A stretch of 64,000 nucleotides of DNA from Coriobacteriaceae bacterium AF08-21. Lineage in GTDB: Bacteria; Actinomycetota; Coriobacteriia; Coriobacteriales; Coriobacteriaceae. The notes under the pieces were generated by a model. That model was not told the origin of the DNA, did no database searches, and was given only the letters and a program-made list of their open reading frames with translations. Made by a program: the position numbers and the translations under genes. Positions 1-8,026 of the stretch are shown piece after piece (position 1 is the first letter of the stretch; every line of letters begins with the position of its first letter). The stretch is from NCBI GenBank assembly GCA_027687465.1, contig JAQCQR010000001.1, forward strand, positions 62,001-126,000, given 5' to 3'.

Positions 1-1
1 G

Positions 2-271
2 AAAGAACTTGAACGCGCTATTCTGGGTCAGCTCTCGATTGCCATGGGCGACGGGGATCCCAAGAGCACCGAGGCCCAAAAACTTGTTGCGATGCATCGC
101 CGTTGGATCAGCCTCAACTGGGGACACGAGCCCCAGGACGAAGCGTATCTGGGCCTCGCTCACGGCTACCTTGCCGACCAGCGCTTTGTCGACTACTACG
201 ACAAACCCTGCGGCACCGGGGCCACGGCGTTTTTGGTTCAGGCCATCGAGTCGTCGCTGAATCGCGCATAG
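2..271 (+). CDS. TipAS-domain protein, C-terminal part (5' end outside window)
   Basis: The reading frame is open from base 2 and runs to the stop at 269-271, so the N-terminus lies before the window. The visible 89 residues end in a helical segment with HRRWISLNWG, DEAYLGLAHGYLAD and GATAFLVQAIE. This resembles the C-terminal TipAS (drug-sensing) domain of TipA-like MerR regulators, which binds thiopeptides and related ligands. The DNA-binding half cannot be seen, so it could also be a stand-alone TipAS protein. The ATG at 44 is internal to the domain and is not chosen as start. Confidence 0.6.
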   Translation, partial: KELERAILGQLSIAMGDGDPKSTEAQKLVAMHRRWISLNWGHEPQDEAYLGLAHGYLADQRFVDYYDKPCGTGATAFLVQAIESSLNRA

Positions 272-322
272 ACCGCGGCGGCTTTGGGTATCTCAATCGA
301 AACCTCAACCGATTGGAGACCC

Positions 323-568
323 ATGGCTACTGATCACGAGCTTGTGTTGTACGTTATGACCGGCTGCCCGTATTGCATTAAGGTCAAGCGCTTCCTGGCC
401 GATAACGGTGTGACCATCCCCGAGCGCAACATCTCGACCGACCCCGATGCCGAGCAGACACTCATCGCCATCGGCGGAAAGCGCCAGGTTCCCTGCCTGT
501 TCATCGACGGTAAACCGCTCTACGAGTCGAGCGACATCATCGCGTGGGTGCAGAAGAACCTGCTCTAG
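323..568 (+). CDS. grxC: Glutaredoxin (CPYC dithiol type)
   Basis: This is an 81-residue thiol-disulfide oxidoreductase of the glutaredoxin 3 type, expected in the cytosol. The active site CPYC is at about residues 14-17 (MTGCPYCIKV). The cis-proline segment RQVPCLFIDG and the glycine-rich C-terminal part (LYESSDIIAW) complete the thioredoxin-like fold at normal family length. The ATG at 323 is preferred over an upstream start at 284 because GGAG stands about 5 bases before it and the shorter protein matches the family. It follows the TipAS gene by about 50 bases and may share its transcript. Confidence 0.9.
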   Translation: MATDHELVLYVMTGCPYCIKVKRFLADNGVTIPERNISTDPDAEQTLIAIGGKRQVPCLFIDGKPLYESSDIIAWVQKNLL

Positions 569-623
569 CACGCGCACTGCGGCCAGTTCGCGCCAACCGA
601 GCCGAACCCATACGAACCAAACA

Positions 624-678
624 TGTACGCCAGCATCCAAAGTCGACATTTTCCGACATCTTTGGATGCTGACGTACA
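624..678. repeat. Inverted repeat, likely terminator after grxC
   Basis: The arms TGTACGCCAGCATCCAAAG and CTTTGGATGCTGACGTACA face each other across a short loop, about 50 bases after the glutaredoxin stop. The following bases include TTTTC. It probably ends the glutaredoxin transcript and may be one of the dispersed palindromes of this genome. Confidence 0.5.
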
Positions 679-688
679 GCTTTTCAAT

Positions 689-746
689 CTAGTCATTGGG
701 GACGTTCTTGAATGACTAGTCGTTAAAGAACGTCCCCAACGACTAG
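689..746. repeat. Inverted repeat overlapping the dus stop
   Basis: The arms CTAGTCATTGGGGACGTTCTT and its near-perfect complement (AAGAACGTCCCCAACGACTAG, one mismatch) are separated by 16 bases. The second arm overlaps the stop codon of the minus-strand dihydrouridine synthase gene, so it probably acts as that gene's terminator. Confidence 0.5.
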
Positions 747-1705
747 TAGCCACAAAAGCGGGCTATAGGCGCAAGTGGCTGCTCGCGAAAGACACGCTCG
801 ACGGCGGCACGGTATTCGTCGACCATTTTAGTCTTGCGTACGAGCTTGTGAACGGTAGCGGGGTCGGCGAAGGCGCATTTGGCGTAGAACCACCACTCCT
901 TCATGCGAAAGACCGCGTTGCCGCCAATCTCTTCCGCATAGGCCGCAAACAGCATGTCATGGAAACGCTGCAGTTCGGCTGCCGTGGCAGCAGGGCCACC
1001 CTTAACCATGCGAGCCAGCGCGGGGTTCGCGAGCAAGCCGCGTCCCAGCATTACATGGTGCGTGCCGGGATAGGCCTCCACCAGCGCATCCATGTCCTCA
1101 AGATCAAAGATGTCGCCGTTATAGGCCACGGGGAATGGCGCGCGATCCAACGTCTCGCCGTAAAACGCTTTGCGCGGCGAACCCGTATAGCGATCCCTCT
1201 GTACACGCGGGTGCACGATCAGCTCTGTCAACGGCATGCGGCAGTACAGATCGAGCACGCGCCCGTATTCGTCGTCACTCTCCAACCCCAGCCTGGTCTT
1301 TACCGACACCGGCAACGGCGACCGCTCGCACACATCGCTCAGGAACACCTCGAGCTCATCGAGGTTGCGCAGAAAGCCCGACCCTTTGCCCTTCGCGACA
1401 ACCGTCCCCGAGGGGCAGCCAAGGTTGAGATTGACCTCGCGGTAGCCCATGTCGGCGAGCACGTGTGCTGCCCACACAAACTCGTCCGCATTCTTGGACA
1501 TAAGCTGGGGAACGACATTAAGTCCCTGGTTATTGGCAGGATCGATCTCCTTAAACGCCTTGCCGCCAAAGCGGTTTCCCACCCGCGGCGGCGGCAAAAA
1601 CGGCGTGTAATAACAATCGAGCGCGCCGAAGCACTCCGCATGCACGCGACGGAACACATGCCCGGTAATCCCCTCCATAGGGGCCAGCGATAAATACATC
1701 AACAT
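743..1705 (-). CDS. dus: tRNA-dihydrouridine synthase
   Basis: This 320-residue FMN-dependent TIM-barrel enzyme reduces uridines in the tRNA D-loop. The sequence starts with the family hallmark LAPMEGITGHVFRR. It carries VNLNLGCPSGTVVAKGKGSG with the catalytic cysteine after NLG, then SVKTRLGL, LIVHPRVQRDRYTG, PVAYNGDIF and MLGRGLLANP (phosphate binding). Length is normal. The ATG at 1705 is used; an ATG two codons in is an alternative, since no strong ribosome-binding site is visible. It is convergent with grxC and flanked upstream by a TGTGACAAAGGG palindrome. Confidence 0.92.
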   Translation of the reverse strand: MLMYLSLAPMEGITGHVFRRVHAECFGALDCYYTPFLPPPRVGNRFGGKAFKEIDPANNQGLNVVPQLMSKNADEFVWAAHVLADMGYREVNLNLGCPSGTVVAKGKGSGFLRNLDELEVFLSDVCERSPLPVSVKTRLGLESDDEYGRVLDLYCRMPLTELIVHPRVQRDRYTGSPRKAFYGETLDRAPFPVAYNGDIFDLEDMDALVEAYPGTHHVMLGRGLLANPALARMVKGGPAATAAELQRFHDMLFAAYAEEIGGNAVFRMKEWWFYAKCAFADPATVHKLVRKTKMVDEYRAAVERVFREQPLAPIARFCGY

Positions 1706-1720
1706 CCATTCTCAAATCAA

Positions 1721-1750
1721 TGTGACAAAGGGACTGTCCCTTTGTCACAT
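1721..1750. repeat. TGTGACAAAGGGACTGTCCC-type palindrome, copy 1
   Basis: This is a perfect 30-base palindrome with half-site TGTGACAAAGGGACT. Copies or variants recur at 1835, 2117, 3971, 10204, 13668 and 19636, always between genes. It lies just upstream of dus, so it is not simply a terminator here. Confidence 0.85.
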
Positions 1751-1834
1751 CCCATTCAAGCGGTTCAGGAACTCTTCGCAGGCGCGAGAACGCAGGCGAT
1801 ATTTTTTCCACACCAGATACGATGCAATGGTGAA

Positions 1835-1861
1835 GGGGCAAAAGGGCAGTCCCTTTGCCCC
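1835..1861. repeat. Variant palindrome GGGGCAAAAGGGCAG
   Basis: The arms GGGGCAAA and TTTGCCCC surround the same AGGGCAGTCCCT core as the TGTGACAAAGGG family, with altered ends. It lies in the non-coding stretch between dus and the DUF3592-like gene. Confidence 0.65.
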
Positions 1862-1916
1862 AAGTGCCGGCTACCGGACGCAAGCTAGTTGCCGTTCGCG
1901 AACGCCGCCCATATTT

Positions 1917-2100
1917 CGAGGTCTAATACTTTTCCCGAGAAGTGAACGGCTGTATTTGGACCCCCGAAGCATTGACATTTTTAGGCGTCAAAACCGCAGG
2001 ATTTGACTGGCAAAACCGCAGGAAATTGCACGCCAAAAGTGTCGATGCTTCGGGAGTCCGTTTTCACTCGTTCACTTCTCGGGAAAAGTATTAGACCTCG
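1917..2100. repeat. 184-bp element with 31-bp perfect inverted repeats
   Basis: The 31-base ends at 1917-1947 and 2070-2100 (starting CGAGGTCTAATACTTTTCCC) are perfect complements. A second, imperfect inner pair (CCCCGAAGCATTGACA and its near complement at about 2039) and a short direct repeat CAAAACCGCAGGA lie inside. No reading frame of note is present. It looks like a non-autonomous mobile repeat (MITE-like) or a large structured RNA. The rest of the 1706-2237 stretch holds only this element and the flanking palindromes. Confidence 0.65.
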
Positions 2101-2116
2101 ATTCCGCAGTCCCCGA

Positions 2117-2146
2117 TGTGACAAAGGAACAGTCCATTTGTCACAT
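2117..2146. repeat. TGTGACAAAGGG-type palindrome, copy 2 (diverged)
   Basis: Same family as the copy at 1721, with two changes in the core (GGAACAGTCC). It lies 90 bases before the DUF3592-like gene. Confidence 0.8.
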
Positions 2147-2237
2147 TCAGAATTGACCCCCCCCCGCAATAGCTCATCGATGGCGGGATTCTCTATACTG
2201 GGTCACATATGACGGTATCGTGCCAAAGGAGAACGCC

Positions 2238-2765
2238 GTGACCACCTCGCAGATATCTCTGCTCGCGCTCATCTCGGTTGGAGGCATCGGCATCCTGTTT
2301 ATCGGAGCGAGCATGCTCATGAAAGCCGCCGCTCGCAAGAAAGCCAAGGCCTGTACCGCCGTGACCATGGGAACGGTCATCGACCATCGCTTTATGGGCG
2401 AAGGCAGGATGTATCCCGTTTTGGAATACGCCGTCGACGGCACGCAATACCGCGCGAAAAAACAATTCCGTGGCATAAAGACCAAAAGCTTGTCGGGACT
2501 CCCCATCCGCACGCAAGCCACCGCCTACGAAGACGCCAAGGGCTGGCTGCACGTGCAGACAGGCCCCATCGCCCGCCTAGGCACCCTCGCGGAGCAGCTT
2601 TGGCCCCTCGGTAGCCAAATGACCGTGTACTACAACCCCAGCAACCCAGACAAAAGCTATGTCGAACGCCCCATCGTGGGCAACTTTGCCACACTGATGT
2701 TTAACATCGCGGGCTTCTTGCTCATCGCGATGAGCATCTTGCTCTATGTTCTTATCCAGCGCTAG
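2238..2765 (+). CDS. DUF3592-like membrane protein
   Basis: This 175-residue protein has one hydrophobic helix at the N-terminus (about 8-30) and one at the C-terminus (about 150-172), with a beta-rich extracytoplasmic or cytosolic middle. The pattern GTVIDHRF...YPVLEYAVDG and VYYNPSNPDKSYVE is typical of DUF3592 proteins, whose function is unknown. The GTG at 2238 is chosen because AAAGGAG ends 6 bases before it; the GTG at 2220 lies upstream of that site. It is followed at 63 bases by another membrane protein and probably shares an operon with it. Confidence 0.65.
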   Translation: MTTSQISLLALISVGGIGILFIGASMLMKAAARKKAKACTAVTMGTVIDHRFMGEGRMYPVLEYAVDGTQYRAKKQFRGIKTKSLSGLPIRTQATAYEDAKGWLHVQTGPIARLGTLAEQLWPLGSQMTVYYNPSNPDKSYVERPIVGNFATLMFNIAGFLLIAMSILLYVLIQR

Positions 2766-2828
2766 CTCAAACTGATGCGCCCCGCACCCCATGCGCCGCA
2801 ACGACCGCCACGACACCAAGGAGCAGCT

Positions 2829-3962
2829 ATGGCTACACTTTCCGAACAAGAACGCAAGCGCATCCAGCGATACTGCATCTGTCCCAAGGTTGCCGGCGCG
2901 GCGCTTGCCATGGCGTTTGTGCTGCCTTTTTTGATCATTCCCTTCGAAATGATTGACGATATCGTCTTCCATCATGAAAGCTTCCAGGAGACGGGCATGA
3001 TGACCGCCTTGGCGCTCACCGCCGTCGAGCTCATCATCTTCTGCTATTGCGCGCTCGCGCCGCGCTTTGGCATGCGCGGCAAGCAGTGGAGGGAAATGCA
3101 GCACCGGCTCGCCGTCGAGCAGAGCGAAAAAGACCGCTCGGCACAAATTGCAGGCGTTGTTGGCACGCAGGCCGCCGCGCGTCTGCTCAAGAACAGCGAC
3201 AATGAGACCGCACGCAACCTGGGCGGTGCGGCAGAAGTCGCCGCTGCCGTAGGCGCCGTCGCCACCGCGGCAGACGTGCTTGCCGAAAGCTTTGCCAACG
3301 CAAAGGCCATGGCAGAGGCCTGTGGCGTGCCTATCCCCCGTGCAAAAAAGTGGATCGTCGCGCTTGTGGCACTGCCCCTCGCAATCGTGTGCGGTGCCTA
3401 TATCCCGCAGCTGGCGCAGGGAAACATCAAGATGCAACAGAACGCCGCGGCCGCGGCCGAGCAGATCGCCATCGCCCGCAAGGCATTAGAGCCCGCATGC
3501 GAGTACGTGTCCGCCGATGACCCCTACGAGCGATATCAAGATTACGGCTATCATGTCCGCGGCTACTTGCACGACGGCGACTCCGATACCCAGAAGACCT
3601 ATACGTACCTGGATTTCGATAACAAGGGAACGCTCAAGGAAGTGAGTTACATAGCGGAGATCGACCCCGACGCGAGCCTTGAGGACAACCTCGCCCGCAT
3701 CGAGCTCGACTTGGATGAGCTTTCCTCTGTCGTCCAAACCGTAGACGTCAAGACCGTGAGTCCCGAGCTCCTAGCACCGCAAAAGCTCCCCGAAGAGTTT
3801 AGGCAGGCTTTTTTGAACGGTTCGCTCTACGAGAGAATCTCCATCAGGACGAGTGACGACCTCATCAAAACGTACTATTCGTTTGACACGGAGCCCGAGG
3901 ACGAGTTTGACGAGTACACCCATCCAAGCATCCGTATCACGTTGGTGGGCAAAACGAGCTAG
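2829..3962 (+). CDS. Membrane protein of unknown function
   Basis: I do not recognise this 377-residue protein. It has hydrophobic segments at about residues 19-42, 54-72 and 175-195. Between the second and third is an Ala-rich stretch (VATAADVLAESFANAKAMAEACG), and a coiled or beta-rich C-terminal half (about 200-377) is rich in Asp, Glu and Tyr (DDPYERYQDYGYHV). The ATG at 2829 follows AAGGAG by 5 bases. It lies downstream of the DUF3592-like gene in the same direction. A TGTGACAAAAGG palindrome follows its stop. Confidence 0.7.
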   Translation: MATLSEQERKRIQRYCICPKVAGAALAMAFVLPFLIIPFEMIDDIVFHHESFQETGMMTALALTAVELIIFCYCALAPRFGMRGKQWREMQHRLAVEQSEKDRSAQIAGVVGTQAAARLLKNSDNETARNLGGAAEVAAAVGAVATAADVLAESFANAKAMAEACGVPIPRAKKWIVALVALPLAIVCGAYIPQLAQGNIKMQQNAAAAAEQIAIARKALEPACEYVSADDPYERYQDYGYHVRGYLHDGDSDTQKTYTYLDFDNKGTLKEVSYIAEIDPDASLEDNLARIELDLDELSSVVQTVDVKTVSPELLAPQKLPEEFRQAFLNGSLYERISIRTSDDLIKTYYSFDTEPEDEFDEYTHPSIRITLVGKTS

Positions 3963-3970
3963 GCGCCCAA

Positions 3971-4000
3971 TGTGACAAAAGGACTGTCCCTTTGTCACAT
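3971..4000. repeat. TGTGACAAA-type palindrome, copy 3
   Basis: A near-perfect copy of the dispersed palindrome, 8 bases after the stop of the preceding plus-strand gene. It may serve as its terminator. Confidence 0.8.
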
Positions 4001-4004
4001 TCCA

Positions 4005-4035
4005 TGAAAAAGGGCACCGGCGTTAGCCGATGCCC
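4005..4035 (-). terminator. Rho-independent terminator of the minus-strand deiminase operon
   Basis: The stem GGGCATCGGC / GCCGGTGCCC with a TAAC loop, read on the minus strand, is followed by a run of T. It stands 50 bases after the stop of the MFS gene. Confidence 0.75.
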
Positions 4036-4085
4036 TAAAGCTGCTGCAGATTAACTCCTACAGCGTATGACTAAGACGAATCGAA

Positions 4086-5351
4086 CTATTCGTCCCAAGA
4101 GAGGCTCTTACCAGTCTTCTTTGCCAGCAGCAAGAACAGACCGATGATGACGTTGCATGCAATACAGAAGATGAAAACGCCCTGGAAGGAGCCGACAAGC
4201 TCGTATACCTTCATCATGACGGGCATGCCAAAGGCGCCGACGATATAGCCCACGGAGCAGATGAGCGCGAAGATGCGACCAAAGTCACGGGAGCCAAAGA
4301 CGTCCATCACCAAAACGGTCAGAGCGGTGCCGGCGATGACGTACATGACGTCGTTAACACCGGCAGCAAGAATGCTGAGCGTCGAGTTGCCGCTGCTCAT
4401 CATGAGCATGACAAAGGAGAGAATCGAGACGGCGAGCCAGCTCAGAATGGCCTTGGTGCTGCCAAACTTATCGCAAGTGGTACCGACGATCGGGTTGAGG
4501 AACAGGTCGAACAGCGATGCGGCGGAAACCATGAAGCCACCCACCATGGGGCTAAAGCCGACCTCGGCGGCATAGGTGGGGAACAGCTGGTTCATGCAGC
4601 AAGTAAGCTGAACGAGGCAGAGGAAGCCGATGCAGAAAAAGAATGCAGGCGACTTAATAGCGCGTGCGTAGCTAACGCCACGTGCACTATCCTCGGTCGT
4701 CTCCTCGGTCTCGGCGACCGTCTCGCCTTCGACATAGCCATAGGGCAGCATGCCCTTGTCCTGGGGCTTATAGCGGATAATCAGGATGGAAGCGGGAAGA
4801 ATGAGCACGGCGGAGACGCCAGCGAGCACCAGATAACCAGTCCTCCAGCCAGCAGCCTCAATGACAGAGGTGATGACGGGACTCATGATGAGCATGTAAA
4901 TCGAGTTCACTGCCCAAGCGAGACCAATTGCCAGGCCGCCAGATTTTTTGAACCACTGGTCAATAACATCGGACATGGCGACGCCGGTAGTGAAGGCGAA
5001 GCAAACGCCAATCAAAGCACCAGCTGCGATGAACATCCAGACTTCGGTGTAGAAGGCCATGCCTGCGCCAGCGGCGAGCAGAATAAGCTCGACGACGGGG
5101 AGCCAAAACTTGCCAACAACCTTGGGGATGAGTTTTCCGACAAACGGAAGAGCCGCTGCAAGACCAATGAGCGTTGCAGTGAAGTAATACGAGAAGATGG
5201 AGTAGTCAAATCCGAACTCCTCGCACACGGGCGCGACGAAGGAGCCAGCGATTACGCTATAGGATCCGGTCGTACCGGCAGACATGAGGCCGAGCGCGAT
5301 CACGAGAACCCATGCGTAAACCTTGCTGCTCTTTAACTTTGCATTTTCCAT
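4086..5351 (-). CDS. MFS transporter, paralogue 1 (deiminase operon)
   Basis: This 421-residue protein has about 12 hydrophobic helices and is of the major facilitator superfamily, resembling the oxalate/formate-antiporter-like group by the N-terminal GLMSAGTTGSYSVIAGSFVAPVCEEF segment. A charged loop rich in Glu (ETEETTEDSARG) separates the two halves. The ATG at 5351 is preferred over an upstream in-frame start because AGGAG stands 8 bases before it. It begins 11 bases after the carbamoyltransferase stop and is the last gene of a three-gene operon. It therefore probably imports the deiminase substrate or exchanges substrate for product. The substrate cannot be read from sequence. A close paralogue lies at 8793-10073. 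Confidence 0.8.
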   Translation of the reverse strand: MENAKLKSSKVYAWVLVIALGLMSAGTTGSYSVIAGSFVAPVCEEFGFDYSIFSYYFTATLIGLAAALPFVGKLIPKVVGKFWLPVVELILLAAGAGMAFYTEVWMFIAAGALIGVCFAFTTGVAMSDVIDQWFKKSGGLAIGLAWAVNSIYMLIMSPVITSVIEAAGWRTGYLVLAGVSAVLILPASILIIRYKPQDKGMLPYGYVEGETVAETEETTEDSARGVSYARAIKSPAFFFCIGFLCLVQLTCCMNQLFPTYAAEVGFSPMVGGFMVSAASLFDLFLNPIVGTTCDKFGSTKAILSWLAVSILSFVMLMMSSGNSTLSILAAGVNDVMYVIAGTALTVLVMDVFGSRDFGRIFALICSVGYIVGAFGMPVMMKVYELVGSFQGVFIFCIACNVIIGLFLLLAKKTGKSLSWDE

Positions 5352-5362
5352 TGATACAGCTC

Positions 5363-6427
5363 CTAGAGACCCAGAAGGGCGCACATAACGGCCTTGATGG
5401 TGTGCTGACGGTTCTCTGCCTCACGGAAGATGACCGACGCGTTGGCCTCAAAGCACTCGTCCGCAATCTCAAAGCCCTCGGTGATGATTTCACGATGCAG
5501 GTCGTTCTTGCACTGGTCGAGCAACATCTTGCCAACGCGGTGATTTGCGTTGTGAACAGAGGGGAGCTCGTGCATGCAGAAGATGTCGGGGTTGTTGGTG
5601 CGCTTGCACAGCTCACTGGTGACGCGATAGGGGTACAGGGACTCGGCGTCGCCAAGCCAAGAGTTGTAGTCGTCAGGGTCCAGAACCTCGTCGCCGCACT
5701 CGGGGTTGATGTAGCGCCACTCCTCGGTAACGATTACGTCGACACCGTCCAGAGCATCAAGGTCAGAGGTGATGGTGAAGGTCCTGTTAGGCGCGTACTT
5801 GGCGTAGCAGGCCTCAACCTCCTCGATCATTTCCTTGCACATCTGGTGACGGAGGTCGTCGGGGCCGATGGCGAGGAAGTCCATGTCGAGCATCGCGCAC
5901 AGACGGCCATACCACACGGGGGCGCCGGCGCAGTTGCCAACGAAGGCCATCTTCTTGCCACGGCTCGTGCGCAGACCACCCCACTGCTCCTCCATCGTGA
6001 GAGCGTCAGCGAGCATCTGGGTCGGGTGATCGCCAAGGGTGAGGGCATTGATGACTGGAATATCGACCAAGTCGGCGACATCATAGAGGAACTGCTCGTC
6101 CTTTTGTGCACGATAGACAATGAGATCATACATGCCGTTGAAGACGCGCATGGCATCCTCGATGGTCTCGCAATCGCCCATGTGGGAGTTGGTCAGATAG
6201 GTGAAGCCCATGCCCAGGTCGTTGCAAGAGGTCTCAAAGGCGCAACGAGTGCGGGTCGAGCCCCACTCAAAGTTGGCGAGAACGTTCTTGCCGGGGAAGT
6301 AGCGCTGGTCGACACCGGACTTTTTCTGGGCCTTGAGGTTCCAGGCAAGATCGATGAGGTAACGGAAATCCTCAGAGGAAAGATCGTGGATGTTGAGGTA
6401 GTCGCGACCGCGAAGGCTGTTGTTCAT
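5363..6427 (-). CDS. Ornithine/putrescine carbamoyltransferase-family enzyme with altered substrate motif
   Basis: This 354-residue protein belongs to the aspartate/ornithine carbamoyltransferase fold. The carbamoyl-phosphate signature is present (FEWGSTRTRCAFE at about residues 53-65, and GDHPTQMLADALTM). The C-terminal EANASVIFREAENRQHTIKA is also typical. The motif that holds the amine substrate is HELPS (FCMHELPSVHN) instead of the usual HCLP, so the substrate may be neither ornithine nor putrescine. It lies between the deiminase and the MFS gene. By analogy with agmatine catabolism it would phosphorolyse the carbamoyl product of the deiminase, yielding carbamoyl phosphate. No carbamate kinase is seen in the window. 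Confidence 0.75.
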   Translation of the reverse strand: MNNSLRGRDYLNIHDLSSEDFRYLIDLAWNLKAQKKSGVDQRYFPGKNVLANFEWGSTRTRCAFETSCNDLGMGFTYLTNSHMGDCETIEDAMRVFNGMYDLIVYRAQKDEQFLYDVADLVDIPVINALTLGDHPTQMLADALTMEEQWGGLRTSRGKKMAFVGNCAGAPVWYGRLCAMLDMDFLAIGPDDLRHQMCKEMIEEVEACYAKYAPNRTFTITSDLDALDGVDVIVTEEWRYINPECGDEVLDPDDYNSWLGDAESLYPYRVTSELCKRTNNPDIFCMHELPSVHNANHRVGKMLLDQCKNDLHREIITEGFEIADECFEANASVIFREAENRQHTIKAVMCALLGL

Positions 6428-6548
6428 GCCTATTTCCTTTCAATTGTTTGATGGGTAAGTGTCGAATGCGCCCCCGAGGGAAACACGGATATCCCTCGGG
6501 GACTGTAAATGTGGCGCTTGGATCAGGCAGCGCAAGTTTAAGAACTTG

Positions 6549-7787
6549 CTAGCAGCTGGCGGCCACGTCCTTGGTCCAGCAGTGCACGCCGCCGCCGGAC
6601 AGGTTAAGCGCGAGAGAGTCGATCATGATGACCTTGCGATCGGGGAAGCAGCTCTCAAGAACCGCCTTGGCCTGCTCGTCCTTCTCCTTCACGACTTCGC
6701 TCATGCCTTCGTGGTAATAACGCTGGCCAAGAACGACGCCGTTGCAGATGAGGAAGTTGCAGTAGCTTGCTGCGGCATAAAAGTGAACGGGGCCTTCGGG
6801 CCAAGGGGTGCCATCCATGAACTTGCCGCCCATTTCGTCGATGAAGCCCTTATACAGCTCGTAGTCCTCGTCGCCGGGAGCGATGACAACCTCGATCGGC
6901 TCGGCAGTGGGCATGCGGACGATTTCGAAGGGCTTGCCCTCCCAGTCCGTCTCGGCGCGTAGAATCTCGTAGGCGGCGTCGATGCGACGATGCGATTCCG
7001 CGCCCGCCTTGCTCGAGGCGGCCTCCTCATCGGATACCTCGGCAAGAAGAATCTTGTTCGGGGTGATAAAGCGGCACATCTCATCGATGTGGGCGGCGAA
7101 GCTCATGCCGAAGACAGGAGTTCCATCTTCCTTCTCGTCGAGGATGCCCAGTCGATAGTCGTCGTCCTCAAGCATAGGCTGCGGCAGCCAGATAACCTTG
7201 TTGAGGTTGTAGATGCGCTTGTACTCGGCCTCCACTTCCTCTTTTGAGAACTCGGGATTGCGCTTGCGGCATTCCGTGTCCTCGATGGCGATCAGGGTGC
7301 CGTGACCGTCAAACTCGCGGTCGCCGCCCTCCGAAACCATTTCGGAATTGACGATATCGAAGCACCCGAGCGCAACCGCCATGTGAACAGCTGCCCTGCG
7401 TGCGGACTGGCACTCTGGGGAGTTCTTGTCCCACACGCCATAATAGGTCCAAGCGGGGTTGACCATATAGGAATGGCCTTCGTCGTCGACCATGATGCTG
7501 GGGCCGTTGTCGCGAACGTAGAAGTTGGAGTCTTCGAACTGCGTAATCTGGATACGGTCGAGATCCACCCCTTCTTCTTTAAGGCGCGAGCAGGCTTCCT
7601 CGTAGGAGCCGGGGGTGCCACAGTTGAGATTGACCGTAACGTCGCCATACTCAAGCAAAGCTTTAATTACGTCAACGCAGGGCTGGCGATTATCGAAGCC
7701 CTCTGCGCGAATGTAATCGGGAAGCCATGTCACATAGACGTTGGAGCGCTTCTCAAACTCGCCCGGCATACGATAGTTCTCGTACAT
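6549..7787 (-). CDS. aguA: Agmatine deiminase / peptidylarginine-deiminase-family guanidino hydrolase
   Basis: This 412-residue protein is of the PAD_porph / AguA family, which hydrolyses a guanidino group to a ureido group and ammonia. Visible family motifs are RDNGPSIMV, EGGDREFDGHGT, the His of AAHIDEMCRF, and the C-terminal catalytic Cys in GGGVHCWTKD. The ATG at 7787 follows a GGAAGGA site, whereas the longer frame to 7904 runs through the promoter and operator. It is first in an operon with the carbamoyltransferase and MFS genes and diverges from a TetR gene. Substrate specificity for agmatine is inferred from the family; some subgroups act on other guanidines. Confidence 0.75.
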   Translation of the reverse strand: MYENYRMPGEFEKRSNVYVTWLPDYIRAEGFDNRQPCVDVIKALLEYGDVTVNLNCGTPGSYEEACSRLKEEGVDLDRIQITQFEDSNFYVRDNGPSIMVDDEGHSYMVNPAWTYYGVWDKNSPECQSARRAAVHMAVALGCFDIVNSEMVSEGGDREFDGHGTLIAIEDTECRKRNPEFSKEEVEAEYKRIYNLNKVIWLPQPMLEDDDYRLGILDEKEDGTPVFGMSFAAHIDEMCRFITPNKILLAEVSDEEAASSKAGAESHRRIDAAYEILRAETDWEGKPFEIVRMPTAEPIEVVIAPGDEDYELYKGFIDEMGGKFMDGTPWPEGPVHFYAAASYCNFLICNGVVLGQRYYHEGMSEVVKEKDEQAKAVLESCFPDRKVIMIDSLALNLSGGGVHCWTKDVAASC

Positions 7788-7867
7788 GGTTGGTCCTTCC
7801 GTCGGGTTTCCCGCAATGCTGTCCGGCCGCGACAATAGCGGGGTTACACCAGCTATAGTACTACTAT

Positions 7868-7885
7868 ACCTACCGTTCGGTAGGT
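7868..7885. promoter_or_regulatory. Palindromic operator ACCTACCG-TT-CGGTAGGT
   Basis: This perfect 18-base palindrome sits between the deiminase operon and the divergent tetR, with a second half-site ACCTACCGTTCAC at 7917-7929. The same half-site recurs at 10105-10120 before the second MFS gene. The natural reading is that the neighbouring TetR regulator binds here; this is inferred. Confidence 0.7.
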
Positions 7886-8026
7886 GTTTTTGTATAATTG
7901 CCATTCGCCTGTCGATACCTACCGTTCACCGTTTATAGTGGTCGTGTTTGGACACGAATTGATGTTCCGTTGCCATTCTTAATAATGTTGGCAATGCGGA
8001 AGTGATTTGCAATGGAGAAGTGAAGC

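Noticed and set aside
848-1693. 281-residue plus-strand frame
   Set aside because: Antisense to the dihydrouridine synthase gene and lacking any domain.
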